NCBI GenBank assembly: GCA_934503275.1
Contig: CAKSVD010000002.1
Location: forward strand, 124,001 to 188,000
DNA length: 64,000 nt
Reading direction: 5' to 3'
Source of the DNA: an uncultured Faecalibacterium sp.
GTDB taxonomy: Bacteria; Bacillota; Clostridia; Oscillospirales; Ruminococcaceae
Below the pieces are notes generated by a model that had not been told where the DNA came from, made no database searches, and was given only the letters and a program-made list of their open reading frames with translations. This document shows, piece by piece, positions 7,801 through 15,487 of the stretch. Positions within the stretch are counted from its first letter, which is position 1, and every line of letters starts with the position of its first letter. Both the position numbers and the translations under genes were made by a program.

Positions 7801-9117
7801 ATGATCGCATCCGAAGTCCGTGAAATGCTGTCCTTCATCGACGGCAACCCCACCGCATACCACACCACCGCCGCTGTGCGGGATATCCTGCTGAAGGCAG
7901 GTTTTGCAGAGCTGCTGGAAAGCCGCAAGTGGGCGCTGGAGCCCGGCAAGGACTATTTTGTCTGCCGTAACGGCTCCAGCATCATCGCCTTCCGTATGGG
8001 CGACCAGCTGGAAAACTACAGCTTCAACGTTGCCGCCGCCCATACCGATTCTCCCTGCTTCCGCATCAAGGAGAACGCCGAGATCCACATGGGCCAGAAC
8101 TACACCAAGCTGAACACCGAGGGCTACGGCGGCATGATCTGCGCCACATGGATGGATCGTCCGCTGTCTGTGGCGGGCCGTGTGCTGGTGCAGGAGAACG
8201 GCGCTATCGTATCCCGTCTGGTGGCACTGGACCGCGACCTGCTGATGATCCCCAGTGTAGCCATCCACATGAACCGCGAGGTCAATGATAAGGCCTCCTT
8301 CAACAAGCAGGTGGATATGCTGCCCGTGCTGGGCGGTGCCTGCGAGGAGGGCGCGCTGAAAAAGCTGATCGCAGAGGAACTGAAGGTGTCCGAGGAACAG
8401 ATCCTTGGCAGCGACCTGTTCCTCTATGTGCGGGAAAAGGCCACCGTCTGGGGCTGCAACGAGGAGTTTATCTCCTGCGGCCGTCTGGATGACCAGCAGT
8501 GCGTCTACGGCATCCTGAAAGGTCTGCTGACCGCCAAGAACGCCCGCTCCATCGGCGTGGCAGCCTTCTTTGATAACGAGGAAGTCGGCTCCGGCACCAA
8601 GCAGGGCGCAGCCTCCACCTTCCTGTACGATGTGCTGCACCGCATTGCCCAGAGCCTTGGTGGCAACGACGAGGACTTCCACCGCGCGGTGGCTTCCAGC
8701 TTTATGGTCAGCGCCGACAACGCCCACGCCGTGCACCCCAACCACCCGGAGCACACCGATGTGAACAACTGCACCTACATGAACAAGGGCGTGGTCATTA
8801 AGACCCACGCCGGCCAGAAGTACACCAGTGACGGCATGAGCGTTGCCGCTGCCCGGGAACTGGCAGCCCGCGCCGGTGTGCCGCTGCAGTACTTTGCAAA
8901 CCGCTCCGACAAGGTAGGCGGCAGCACGCTGGGCAATCTGGCCATGGCACAGGTGTCCATGAATTGTGTGGACATCGGCCTGCCGCAGCTGGCGATGCAC
9001 TCCTGCTACGAGACCGCCGGTGCAGAGGATACCCTCTCGCTCATCAAGCTGATGCAGGAACTGTACAACAGCCACTTCGAGGAGACTGCCTTCGGCACCC
9101 TTTCCATCAGTAAGTAA
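7801..9117 (+). CDS. apeB: M18 family metallo-aminopeptidase
   Basis: A 438-residue cytosolic aminopeptidase of the M18 (aspartyl aminopeptidase/ApeB) family, which removes N-terminal residues using two metal ions. Seen: AAAHTDSPCFRIK (first metal histidine and aspartate near residues 81-83), a GRLDDQ segment with the bridging aspartate, FFDNEEVGSGTKQGA with the catalytic glutamates, SADNAHAVHPNHPE, and the final metal histidine in LAMHSCYETAG. Length is normal. AGGAGG precedes the ATG by an ideal distance. It stands alone between the repeat element and a bidirectional terminator. Confidence 0.93.
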   Translation: MIASEVREMLSFIDGNPTAYHTTAAVRDILLKAGFAELLESRKWALEPGKDYFVCRNGSSIIAFRMGDQLENYSFNVAAAHTDSPCFRIKENAEIHMGQNYTKLNTEGYGGMICATWMDRPLSVAGRVLVQENGAIVSRLVALDRDLLMIPSVAIHMNREVNDKASFNKQVDMLPVLGGACEEGALKKLIAEELKVSEEQILGSDLFLYVREKATVWGCNEEFISCGRLDDQQCVYGILKGLLTAKNARSIGVAAFFDNEEVGSGTKQGAASTFLYDVLHRIAQSLGGNDEDFHRAVASSFMVSADNAHAVHPNHPEHTDVNNCTYMNKGVVIKTHAGQKYTSDGMSVAAARELAARAGVPLQYFANRSDKVGGSTLGNLAMAQVSMNCVDIGLPQLAMHSCYETAGAEDTLSLIKLMQELYNSHFEETAFGTLSISK

Positions 9118-9125
9118 ATTGATAT

Positions 9126-9162
9126 AAAAAGGACTGCCGCGCGTTGCACGGCAGTCCTTTTT
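9126..9162. terminator. Bidirectional intrinsic terminator
   Basis: AAAAAGGACTGCC and GGCAGTCCTTTTT form a stem with A and T runs on both sides. It serves apeB on the plus strand and the decarboxylase operon on the minus strand. Confidence 0.9.
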
Positions 9163-9176
9163 GCATTTATAATCCT

Positions 9177-9305
9177 TTATTTGCGGCGGTTGAGACAGTT
9201 CAGCGCCATCACGACCAGCACGAGAAAACCGATGACCAGCAGGATACCGGTCATGCCGATGAGCATCATGGGCAGGGTGGTCATCCAGGAAGAAAGATGA
9301 AGCAT
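9177..9305 (-). CDS. Small single-span membrane protein, OadG-like partner of the beta subunit
   Basis: A 42-residue protein, MLHLSSWMTTLPMMLIGMTG followed by a strong hydrophobic helix and a basic tail ending LNRRK. GGAGG stands at the right distance from its ATG. It lies 13 bases downstream of the decarboxylase beta-subunit gene. Known Na+-pump decarboxylases have a gamma subunit (OadG) with one N-terminal helix that anchors the complex; position and topology match, but this one has only the membrane part. The gamma-subunit role is inferred. Confidence 0.75.
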   Translation of the reverse strand: MLHLSSWMTTLPMMLIGMTGILLVIGFLVLVVMALNCLNRRK

Positions 9306-9318
9306 AAAGGCACCTCCG

Positions 9319-10449
9319 TTAAGCCATCAGGGAAAGGATCAGTCCGCCGGCAAGGACGGATGCGATCTGCCCGGAAACGTTGACGCTGATGGAGTACATC
9401 AGCAGGAAATTCTGGCTGTCCTCGGCCAGACCCATTTTGTTGACCACACGTCCGCTCATGGGGAAGGCCGAGATGCCTGCCGCGCCGATCATGGGGTTCA
9501 GCTTTTTGCCCTCGGGCAGGAAGAGGTTCAGCAGCTTGGCGAACAACACGCCGCCTGCGGTATCAAAGATAAAGGCCACAAGACCCAGTGCCATGATGAG
9601 CAGGGTGTCCGGCCGGACGAACTTGTCGGCGGTCATCTGCCCGGCTACGGTCAGACCCAGCAGCAGGGTGATGAGGTTTGCCAGCACGTTTTGGGCGGTC
9701 TCGCTCAGAGAGTTCAGCACCCCGCACTCCCGCAGCAGGTTGCCGAACATCAAAAAGCCTACCAGCGCCACGCTGGCCGGGGCTACCAGACCGGCGACCA
9801 CCGTGACCACAACGGGGAACAGGATCTTGGTCAGCTGGGTGACGTTGCCTTTTTCGTAGGGCATACGGATGCGGCGCTCCTTCTGGGTGGTCAGCAGCCG
9901 GATGACCGGCGGCTGCACGATGGGTACCAGCGCCATGTAGCTGTAGGCTGCCACCATAATGGCACCCAGATACTGGGATTTCAGGGTGTTTGCCACAAAA
10001 ATAGCGGTGGGGCCATCCGCTGCGCCGATGACCGCAATGGACGCGGCATCCTTCAGATCAAAGAAGAACCCGGCCAGAAACAGGGTAAAAAAGATGCCGA
10101 ACTGTGCCGCTGCGCCAAACAGCATGAGCCACGGCTTTTCCAGCAGCGGGCCAAAATCGATCATGGCACCAATGCCGATGAACAGCAGCAGCGGGAACAG
10201 CTCGTTGGACATCCCCGCCTCAAACAGGGCTGAGATGGGGCCGACGGTGTCTCCCTGCGTGATGGCACCGGATGCGGGAAGGTTGACCAGAATGGCACCG
10301 AACCCCATGGGCAGCAGCAGACTGGGCTCCATTTTTTTAACGATGGCAAGGTAGATGAGCAGGGCACCGATGCCCCACATGACCACCATCTGCCATGTCA
10401 GCGCCCCAAAGTTTGAAAAGAGCGCGGCGAATGTGTTCCAGAAATTCAT
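9319..10449 (-). CDS. oadB: Sodium-ion-translocating decarboxylase, beta subunit
   Basis: A 376-residue polytopic membrane protein of the OadB/GcdB/MmdB family, the subunit that couples decarboxylation of carboxybiotin to Na+ export. Diagnostic segments: IGAADGPTAIFVANTL with the essential aspartate, FDTAGGVLFAKLLNLF, and NPMIGAAGISAFPMSGRVVN near the C-terminus. The ATG at 10449 follows AAAGGAGG; a longer reading from 10509 would run into the leader terminator and is not supported. The carboxyltransferase and biotin subunits are not in this window, so the substrate (oxaloacetate, methylmalonyl-CoA or glutaconyl-CoA) is undetermined; gene symbol used for the family. Expression is probably controlled by the riboswitch-like leader upstream. 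Confidence 0.92.
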   Translation of the reverse strand: MNFWNTFAALFSNFGALTWQMVVMWGIGALLIYLAIVKKMEPSLLLPMGFGAILVNLPASGAITQGDTVGPISALFEAGMSNELFPLLLFIGIGAMIDFGPLLEKPWLMLFGAAAQFGIFFTLFLAGFFFDLKDAASIAVIGAADGPTAIFVANTLKSQYLGAIMVAAYSYMALVPIVQPPVIRLLTTQKERRIRMPYEKGNVTQLTKILFPVVVTVVAGLVAPASVALVGFLMFGNLLRECGVLNSLSETAQNVLANLITLLLGLTVAGQMTADKFVRPDTLLIMALGLVAFIFDTAGGVLFAKLLNLFLPEGKKLNPMIGAAGISAFPMSGRVVNKMGLAEDSQNFLLMYSISVNVSGQIASVLAGGLILSLMA

Positions 10450-10488
10450 AATGTTTTTCTGCCTCCTTTTGTTCTGATGCTGCGGCAA

Positions 10489-10641
10489 GAAAAAAGAGAC
10501 CCTTGCCACAGCGTAAGATCTGTGACAAAAGTCTCAAGCGAACACATGACATCGGGCATTGCTGCCGTGATGACGCTGCCATGCAGCGGCCTGCCGGTGA
10601 AAAAGCCTTGACCGGCGGACCGCCCTCTACTCCCCTTTATC
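10489..10641 (-). promoter_or_regulatory. Riboswitch-like leader with terminator (cation-sensing candidate), copy A
   Basis: Read on the minus strand from 10641: GATAAAG then GGGAGTAG, an arm closed by GCGG/CCGC, a CGTCA-containing segment, a mini-hairpin GGCA-GCAA-TGCC with a GNRA loop, CGATG, GCTTGAGA, and CTTTTGTC, which can pair with GATAAAG to close the structure. CTTTTGTC is also inside the 5' arm of an intrinsic terminator (GAGACTTTTGTCACAG with CTGTGGCAAGGGTCTC, then TTTTTT). The two pairings exclude each other, the layout of a transcriptional ON switch. The same skeleton recurs at 59343-59493. GGGAGTA next to the closing stem and CGTCA resemble the yybP-ykoY (Mn2+) class; a Na+ class is the alternative given the genes served. 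Class assignment is tentative. Confidence 0.82.
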
Positions 10642-10648
10642 ATTTTTA

Positions 10649-10677
10649 TTGATACCAGAAACTGCCGCTTCTGTCAA
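10649..10677 (-). promoter_or_regulatory. Promoter of the oadB leader
   Basis: On the minus strand, TTGACA (10672-10677), a 17-base spacer and TATCAA (10649-10654). Transcription would start almost exactly at the first base of the leader's closing stem. Confidence 0.85.
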
Positions 10678-10714
10678 GGGGGAAAATGCGTTTTTGCGTA
10701 AAAATCAAACCATG

Positions 10715-10755
10715 AAAAGGCCAACCGGGAAAATCCGCAGATTTTCCCGGTTGGC
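10715..10755 (-). terminator. Intrinsic terminator after the PfkB kinase gene
   Basis: A 16-bp perfect stem (GCCAACCGGGAAAATC with GATTTTCCCGGTTGGC) has a four-base loop, followed on the minus strand by C-TTTT. Confidence 0.8.
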
Positions 10756-10785
10756 AGACTATAAATATTTTTTCGCTTTAAACCG

Positions 10786-11718
10786 TCAGTCCACCACCGG
10801 CACATCCAGCCCGAACTCCTGCGGGCGGAAGCGGGGACAGACGTTCTCGGTGATGCAGATGACCGAGGCCGCCAGACGGCTGCCGATCTCGCAGGATTCT
10901 GCCAGCGTTTTGCCGTAGGTCAGGCCGATGACCGTGCCTGCAAAGAAGGCGTCGCCCGCACCGGTGGTGTCCATGACATCCACCTTTTTGGCGGGCACGA
11001 TGCCGCAGCTGCCGTCTGCACAGGCGTATACTGCGCCCTGCCCGCCCATGGTCACCACCATGCTGGGAATGTTGGCGCTGCGCACGTTGCCCGTGAGCAC
11101 CCGGCACATCTCGTCCGGGGAAAGGTGGTCGTAGTCATCCGAGAACAGCAGCCCGGCCTCCTGCTGGTTGCAGACGAAACAATCGATCTGCTGCAAAAAA
11201 TCCCGCCGCTCCATGGCGATGCTCATGTTGGAGACCACGGCAAACACCTTTTTGCCGTACTTTTTGGCGTAGCGCAGGGTCTGCTTCACCGTCTCTTTTT
11301 CAAGGTCCAGTTCCAGTGCAATGGAATCGCAGTCTGCAAAGATCTCATCGCCCTGCTCCTGCAGCAGGCCTGTCAGCGGGGTGGTGTCCGGCCGCTTGGA
11401 GATGGCGGCGTGCACATCGCCGTCGTTGTCAAAAATGGCCAGCCATGTGCCCATGCCGTCCGGCTTTTTCTGGATAAAGCGGGTGTTCACCTTGTGCTTT
11501 GCCAGCTTGTCGATGACGTCCTGTCCCATGCCGGTGTCATCTACCAGACCCACAAAGGTGGGGCGCAGCTCCACGTTGGCAATATCCTCCACCACGTTGC
11601 GGCTCACGCCGCCGTGTACCTGCTCGATACGTCCGGCGTTGCGCCCGCCGGGGATATAGGTGGAAAGGGGATAGCCCTTGATATCCACAAAAACAGCTCC
11701 GATGACTACGATGCCCAT
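10786..11718 (-). CDS. PfkB family carbohydrate/nucleoside kinase
   Basis: A 310-residue ribokinase-fold kinase. The N-terminus MGIVVIGAVFVDIKGYP and the PGG-N-GR-E--HGGVSRN-VED segment are like the pseudouridine-kinase/inosine-kinase branch. The C-terminal signature DTTGAGDAFFAGTVIGL carries the catalytic aspartate and anion hole. Substrate probably a nucleoside or sugar; not decidable. AAAGGTTT precedes the ATG. A consensus TATAAT on the minus strand at about 11757-11762 suggests its own promoter, and a terminator follows. No psuG-like glycosidase is next to it. Confidence 0.85.
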   Translation of the reverse strand: MGIVVIGAVFVDIKGYPLSTYIPGGRNAGRIEQVHGGVSRNVVEDIANVELRPTFVGLVDDTGMGQDVIDKLAKHKVNTRFIQKKPDGMGTWLAIFDNDGDVHAAISKRPDTTPLTGLLQEQGDEIFADCDSIALELDLEKETVKQTLRYAKKYGKKVFAVVSNMSIAMERRDFLQQIDCFVCNQQEAGLLFSDDYDHLSPDEMCRVLTGNVRSANIPSMVVTMGGQGAVYACADGSCGIVPAKKVDVMDTTGAGDAFFAGTVIGLTYGKTLAESCEIGSRLAASVICITENVCPRFRPQEFGLDVPVVD

Positions 11719-11830
11719 AAACGATAAACCTTTCTGACTTCAGTTGATTTTACCTGTATTATACAGGAAGCAGACAAAAGATGCTATCCTTTTGCGGAAA
11801 AATATCTCTCGGTCACGACCCCTTTCCGTG

Positions 11831-11869
11831 AAAAAGAGCTTCCGAAAAGTCCGCAGACTTTTCGGAAGC
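11831..11869 (-). terminator. Intrinsic terminator after the pyruvate kinase-like gene
   Basis: GCTTCCGAAAAGTC and GACTTTTCGGAAGC form a 14-bp stem with a four-base loop, followed on the minus strand by TCTTTTT. Confidence 0.85.
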
Positions 11870-11893
11870 CCAAATAAAAAATAATTTTTCCTC

Positions 11894-12847
11894 TTACATC
11901 GCCGTGCGGGCGGTGCGCACCAGATACTCCATGGCCTGTACCGGGTACTGCCCGGCGGCGGTCTCGCCGGTGAGCATCAGGCTGGACGCACCGTCCAGTA
12001 CGGCGTTGTAGATGTCGCTCACCTCGGCGCGGGTGGGCACAGCCCGGGTGTGCATACTGTCCAGCATCTGGGTCACCACCATAAAGGGCACTCCGGCTGC
12101 CCGGCAGGCGGCAGAAAGCTGTTTCTGGCAGCGGGGCAATTCCCACAGGGGCATGGCGTTGCCAAGGTCGCCCCGGGCAATGACTACCTCGTCCACCAGC
12201 GGCAAAAACTCCGGCAGTGCCTGCACGCCCGCAAGGTTTTCAATTTTGGCAAGAATTTTCAGCTGCGGCGCACCGGCCTCTGCCAGCGCCTGCCGCAGGC
12301 TGCGGATATCCGCAGCGCCGCGCACAAAGGGCAGCATCACCCCGGTAACGCCGCAACCGGCGGCGATGGCAAGGTTCTCCGTGTCTTCGGCGGTCAGGGT
12401 GGGCATTTGGATGTCTGCCCCCGGTGCGGCCAGACTTTTGCGGCTTTGCAGCACGCCGCCCCGCACTACGGTGCACACGAGCGCTTCCGGCTCCACAGCG
12501 TCCACCCGTGCCAGCAGCTTGCCGTCATCCAGCAGCAGCTCCTGCCCGGGCTGAACGCCCTGCACCAGCGCGGCAGGGCAGGGGATGCCCTGCGCGCCCA
12601 GACGCACGGTCTGCCCGGCGGTCAGGGACAGCGGCTGCGGCAGACGGCCGATGCGCAGTTCCGGCCCCTGCAGGTCGATGAGCAGCTTTTTTACCCCGGC
12701 CTTGCGCAGCAGCGCCAGCCAGTCCTTGTGCGCTGCCAGCGGCCCGTGAGAAAGATTCATGCGGATGCCGGTCATGCCGGCCTCCACCATCTGCTGCAAA
12801 AGCGCTGCATCGGCACAGGCAGGGCCGATGGTACCGTAAAATTCCAT
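11894..12847 (-). CDS. Short pyruvate kinase-like protein (catalytic domains only)
   Basis: 317 residues against about 470-590 for pyruvate kinase. Present: RMNLSHG (phosphate-binding Arg/Asn/Ser), DLQGPELRIG, a B-domain, ILAKIENLAGV (catalytic Lys and metal-binding Glu), ARGDLG (second metal ligand), VTQMLDSM, and PTRAEVSDIYNAVLDGASS. Absent: the whole C-terminal allosteric domain; the protein ends soon after LTGETAAGQYPVQAMEYLVRTA. The E of the usual KIEN-x-EG is alanine. The core active site looks intact, so it may be an unregulated or repurposed kinase of the phosphoenolpyruvate barrel. A clean start (GGAGGAATT-ATG), a -10 TACAAT and a terminator show it is an intact gene rather than a broken one. 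Confidence 0.85.
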   Translation of the reverse strand: MEFYGTIGPACADAALLQQMVEAGMTGIRMNLSHGPLAAHKDWLALLRKAGVKKLLIDLQGPELRIGRLPQPLSLTAGQTVRLGAQGIPCPAALVQGVQPGQELLLDDGKLLARVDAVEPEALVCTVVRGGVLQSRKSLAAPGADIQMPTLTAEDTENLAIAAGCGVTGVMLPFVRGAADIRSLRQALAEAGAPQLKILAKIENLAGVQALPEFLPLVDEVVIARGDLGNAMPLWELPRCQKQLSAACRAAGVPFMVVTQMLDSMHTRAVPTRAEVSDIYNAVLDGASSLMLTGETAAGQYPVQAMEYLVRTARTAM

Positions 12848-12920
12848 AATTCCTCCTGCAATTCGCGTTTTCTTTCTATTGTAGCATGACTGCGCAGCAA
12901 AAGATAGCCCGGCGGCGCAT

Positions 12921-13048
12921 AAAAAAACACCGGAAGCTGATGCAAAGCCTCCGGTGTCTTTTTATGATGCCTTATGGGGTTTGCTGCTACACTTTGCACC
13001 GCCTGCGTTCAGTACAAAGCTTACAGTTCCCTCTATTTTTAAAGGTTG
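12921..13048 (-). ncRNA. Candidate small RNA (about 125 nt)
   Basis: A promoter (13054-13082) and a strong terminator (12921-12957; ACACCGGAGGC with GCTTCCGGTGT then TTTTTTT) bracket a gene-free stretch. The 5' part can fold: GTACAA pairs with TTGTAC, enclosing CCTTT/AGAGG. The terminator is about 70 bases upstream of the pyruvate kinase-like start and oriented with it, so it could instead be a leader with attenuation of that gene. It is not a recognisable SRP RNA, tmRNA or RNase P RNA. Existence is inferred from signals only. Confidence 0.55.
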
Positions 13049-13053
13049 TACTT

Positions 13054-13082
13054 AGTTTACAGCATTTCGGGCAGTTCGTCAA
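13054..13082 (-). promoter_or_regulatory. Promoter inside the gap between yfcE and the pyruvate kinase-like gene
   Basis: On the minus strand, TTGACG (13077-13082), 17 bases, TAAACT (13054-13059). No open reading frame follows before the terminator at 12921-12957. Confidence 0.75.
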
Positions 13083-13130
13083 GGGCTTTTTCCAGCTTTT
13101 TCCGGCAAAGACCGGAATATCACAACATTA

Positions 13131-13676
13131 TCACAACTGCAGCTGGTGGTAGCACGCGCCCTCCATGGTCTTCCAACAGGCGGTGTTTCCCTCCAAGGTC
13201 ATGTAGCTGTGGGCGGTGTTTTCCTTGGGCAGGCTCACAGAGCCGGGGTTTAGGTAAAGGTTCCCCTGCCCGAAGTCCGTCCATGCGGGCACATGGGTGT
13301 GGCCGTGGAGCAAAATGTCCCCCGGGGCAAGGGGCGGCAGGTGGTTCAGGTTGAACACATGGCCGTGGGTGACGTAGACCAGCCGCTGTCCCACCGGAAG
13401 CACGGCATAATCTGCCAGCACCGGGAAGGCGAGTACCATCTGGTCCACCTCAGCATCGCAGTTGCCCCGCACGCACAGCAGCTTGGGCGCAAGGCTGTTC
13501 AGCAGCGGGATGACCTGCTTGGGGGCGTAGTCCCGGGGCAGGTCGTTGCGGGGGCCGTGGTAGAGCAGGTCTCCCAGAAACAGCAGGCGGTCTGCCTGCT
13601 CCCGTTCAAAGGCCTGCTGCAGCTGCTGCGCATAATAATAGGAGCCGTGCAGGTCTGATGCGATCATCCATTTCAT
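13131..13676 (-). CDS. yfcE: YfcE/MJ0936-type metallophosphodiesterase
   Basis: A 181-residue calcineurin-like phosphoesterase. All metal-binding motifs are present in order: ASDLHG (residues 6-11), GDLLYHGPRN, RGNCD, VTHGH and LLHGHTHVP. The E. coli relative YfcE hydrolyses artificial phosphodiesters; the physiological substrate is unknown. Length matches the family. GGGAGGG precedes the ATG. No clear terminator is seen directly after the stop; the next signals are the small-RNA promoter and terminator. Confidence 0.88.
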   Translation of the reverse strand: MKWMIASDLHGSYYYAQQLQQAFEREQADRLLFLGDLLYHGPRNDLPRDYAPKQVIPLLNSLAPKLLCVRGNCDAEVDQMVLAFPVLADYAVLPVGQRLVYVTHGHVFNLNHLPPLAPGDILLHGHTHVPAWTDFGQGNLYLNPGSVSLPKENTAHSYMTLEGNTACWKTMEGACYHQLQL

Positions 13677-13774
13677 ATACAGTGCCCTCCCTCAGAGCCG
13701 GTTTGCCTTATTGTAGCGCCTGCTGTAAAAATGGTCAAGTGGCTGCAAAAGTCATGCTTTTACGCAAAACCCCC

Positions 13775-13803
13775 TTGACACGCCGCTGAGGATGTGGTAT
13801 TCT
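13775..13803 (+). promoter_or_regulatory. Promoter upstream of the MATE gene leader
   Basis: TTGACA (13775-13780), a 17-base spacer and TATTCT (13798-13803). Confidence 0.85.
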
Positions 13804-13809
13804 GCTGGA

Positions 13810-13943
13810 GTTGCAGCCCGCAAATAGGCAGGGTGCATATCGCGGACAGCTGCCGCGATCATAAAAACCGTGTGGATTTTTACAGCAACATTGCTACTTT
13901 TCGCCACACAATGACCTCCCAAGGGTCATTGTGTGGCTTTTTT
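13810..13943 (+). ncRNA. Structured leader or small RNA with terminator upstream of the MATE exporter
   Basis: About 134 nt between a strong promoter and a 14-bp terminator (CCACACAATGACC with GGTCATTGTGTGG, then CTTTTTT, 13904-13943). It contains a perfect hairpin ATCGCGG/CCGCGAT at 13839-13859 and a second TAAAAACC/GGATTTTTA just after. The MATE start codon is 80 bases downstream, so read-through control of the exporter is plausible, as with drug- or metabolite-responsive leaders. It matches no riboswitch class that I can recall. A free-standing sRNA is the alternative. Confidence 0.6.
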
Positions 13944-14022
13944 GTGCGCCGGAAACCGGCTGCAGGCCGATGCTGTGCCCGCCACATTTTAACTTTTTAC
14001 AGATAGCAGGTGAATTTTTTCA

Positions 14023-15357
14023 ATGAACGAAACTTTTATGAAGGAGAAGCCGGTGCTGCCGCTGCTGCTCTCGATGGCATTGCCCAACGTGGTCTCCATG
14101 CTGGTGAACAGCCTCTATAACATCGTGGACAGCCTGTTTGTGGCGCGCATCAGCGAGGACGCCATGACCGCTTTAAGTCTGGTGTTCCCCATCCAGAACT
14201 TTTCCAACGCCATTGCCATCGGTTTTGGCATTGGCATCAACGCGATGATCGCGTTGTATCTGGGCGCGGGCGACCGCGAAAAGGCCGAGACAGCCGCCAC
14301 CCACGGCTTTGTGCTCAGCCTTGTACACGGCGTGGTGATGATGGCGGTCAGCATTGCCATCATGCCCGGCTTTCTGCGCCGCTTTACGCAGGATGAGACG
14401 CTGATCGCCGCCGGTATCACCTATTCCACCATCGTGTTCCTGTTTTTGGTCGTGAATATGGCCTCGCTGGCCTTTGAAAAGATCTTTCAGGCGGTGGGTC
14501 GTATGAAGGTGTCCATGATCGCGCTGATCACCGGCTGCGTGTGCAATATTCTGCTGGACCCGGTGCTCATCTTCGGGCTGGGACCGGTGCCCGCCATGGG
14601 CATTGCAGGCGCGGCACTGGCTACTGGCATCGGTCAGATGCTCAGTGTGGCGGTCTACCTTGTGGTCTACCTGCGCACCGAACTGCCGGTGCGGCTGCGC
14701 CGCAGCTGCCTGCGCCCGGACGCGGCGCTGGACGGCAGACTGTACGCCATCGGCATTCCGGCTATCCTGAATCTGGCGCTGCCCTCGCTGCTGGTCACCT
14801 TCCTCAACGGGCTGCTGGCGGCCTTTTCTCAGAGCTATGTGGTGGTGCTGGGCATCTATTATAAATTGCAGACCTTTTTGTATCTGCCCGCCAACGGCTT
14901 CGTGCAGGGAATGCGTCCCCTTATTGGCTACAACTACGGTGCGCGGGAGCACGCCCGGGTGAAAAAGCTGTTCCAGCTGACCCTGCTTATGAGCGCAGCC
15001 ATCATGGCAGCGGGCACGGTCATCTGTCAGCTTGCCTCCGGGCAGCTGATGGGGCTGTTCACCCAGAACCCCGAAACCATCGCCGCCGGGCAGACTGCCT
15101 TGCGCATCATCAGCATCGGCTTTGTCATCTCGGCGGTCTCCACCACCGCCTCCGGTGCGCTGGAGGGTCTGGGCAAGGGCGCAGAATCGCTGGTCATCGC
15201 GCTGTGTCGGTACGTTGTTTTTATCATGCCGCTGGCTGCGTTGCTGTGTAACTGGCTGGGTGCAGACGGCGTGTGGCACGCCTTCTGGCTCACCGAGGTG
15301 CTGGCGGCGGTGGTCTCCGGTGCGGTCTACCGCCGGGCGGTCACGCATAAAAAATAA
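14023..15357 (+). CDS. MATE family multidrug/sodium antiporter
   Basis: A 444-residue membrane protein with about 12 helices and the MATE repeats: the N-half opening MALPNVVSMLVNSLYNIVDS and the C-half opening AIPAILNLALPSLLVTFLN-like segment, then GFVQGMRPLIGYNYGAREH. These proteins export cationic compounds or metabolites using Na+ or H+ gradients. The ribosome site is weak (GCAGGTGAA). Expression is probably conditional on the upstream leader and terminator. Substrate unknown. Confidence 0.9.
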   Translation: MNETFMKEKPVLPLLLSMALPNVVSMLVNSLYNIVDSLFVARISEDAMTALSLVFPIQNFSNAIAIGFGIGINAMIALYLGAGDREKAETAATHGFVLSLVHGVVMMAVSIAIMPGFLRRFTQDETLIAAGITYSTIVFLFLVVNMASLAFEKIFQAVGRMKVSMIALITGCVCNILLDPVLIFGLGPVPAMGIAGAALATGIGQMLSVAVYLVVYLRTELPVRLRRSCLRPDAALDGRLYAIGIPAILNLALPSLLVTFLNGLLAAFSQSYVVVLGIYYKLQTFLYLPANGFVQGMRPLIGYNYGAREHARVKKLFQLTLLMSAAIMAAGTVICQLASGQLMGLFTQNPETIAAGQTALRIISIGFVISAVSTTASGALEGLGKGAESLVIALCRYVVFIMPLAALLCNWLGADGVWHAFWLTEVLAAVVSGAVYRRAVTHKK

Positions 15358-15366
15358 GAATTTCTG

Positions 15367-15396
15367 ATAGGGGCGTTTCATAACGTCCCTATTTTT
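15367..15396 (+). terminator. Intrinsic terminator after the MATE gene
   Basis: ATAGGGGCGTT pairs with AACGTCCCTAT through one G-U pair, followed by TTTTTA. Confidence 0.8.
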
Positions 15397-15487
15397 ATTG
15401 ACACTACGGCAAAAGTACGGTAAAATATTTTTCGTGTTTTGACAAAAACTGTCAGTGCGCAAGATATTACAGAGGATGTGGAAGTAT

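Noticed and set aside
13794..14006. 70-codon frame upstream of the MATE gene
   Set aside because: It begins inside the promoter and crosses the terminator; no ribosome site.
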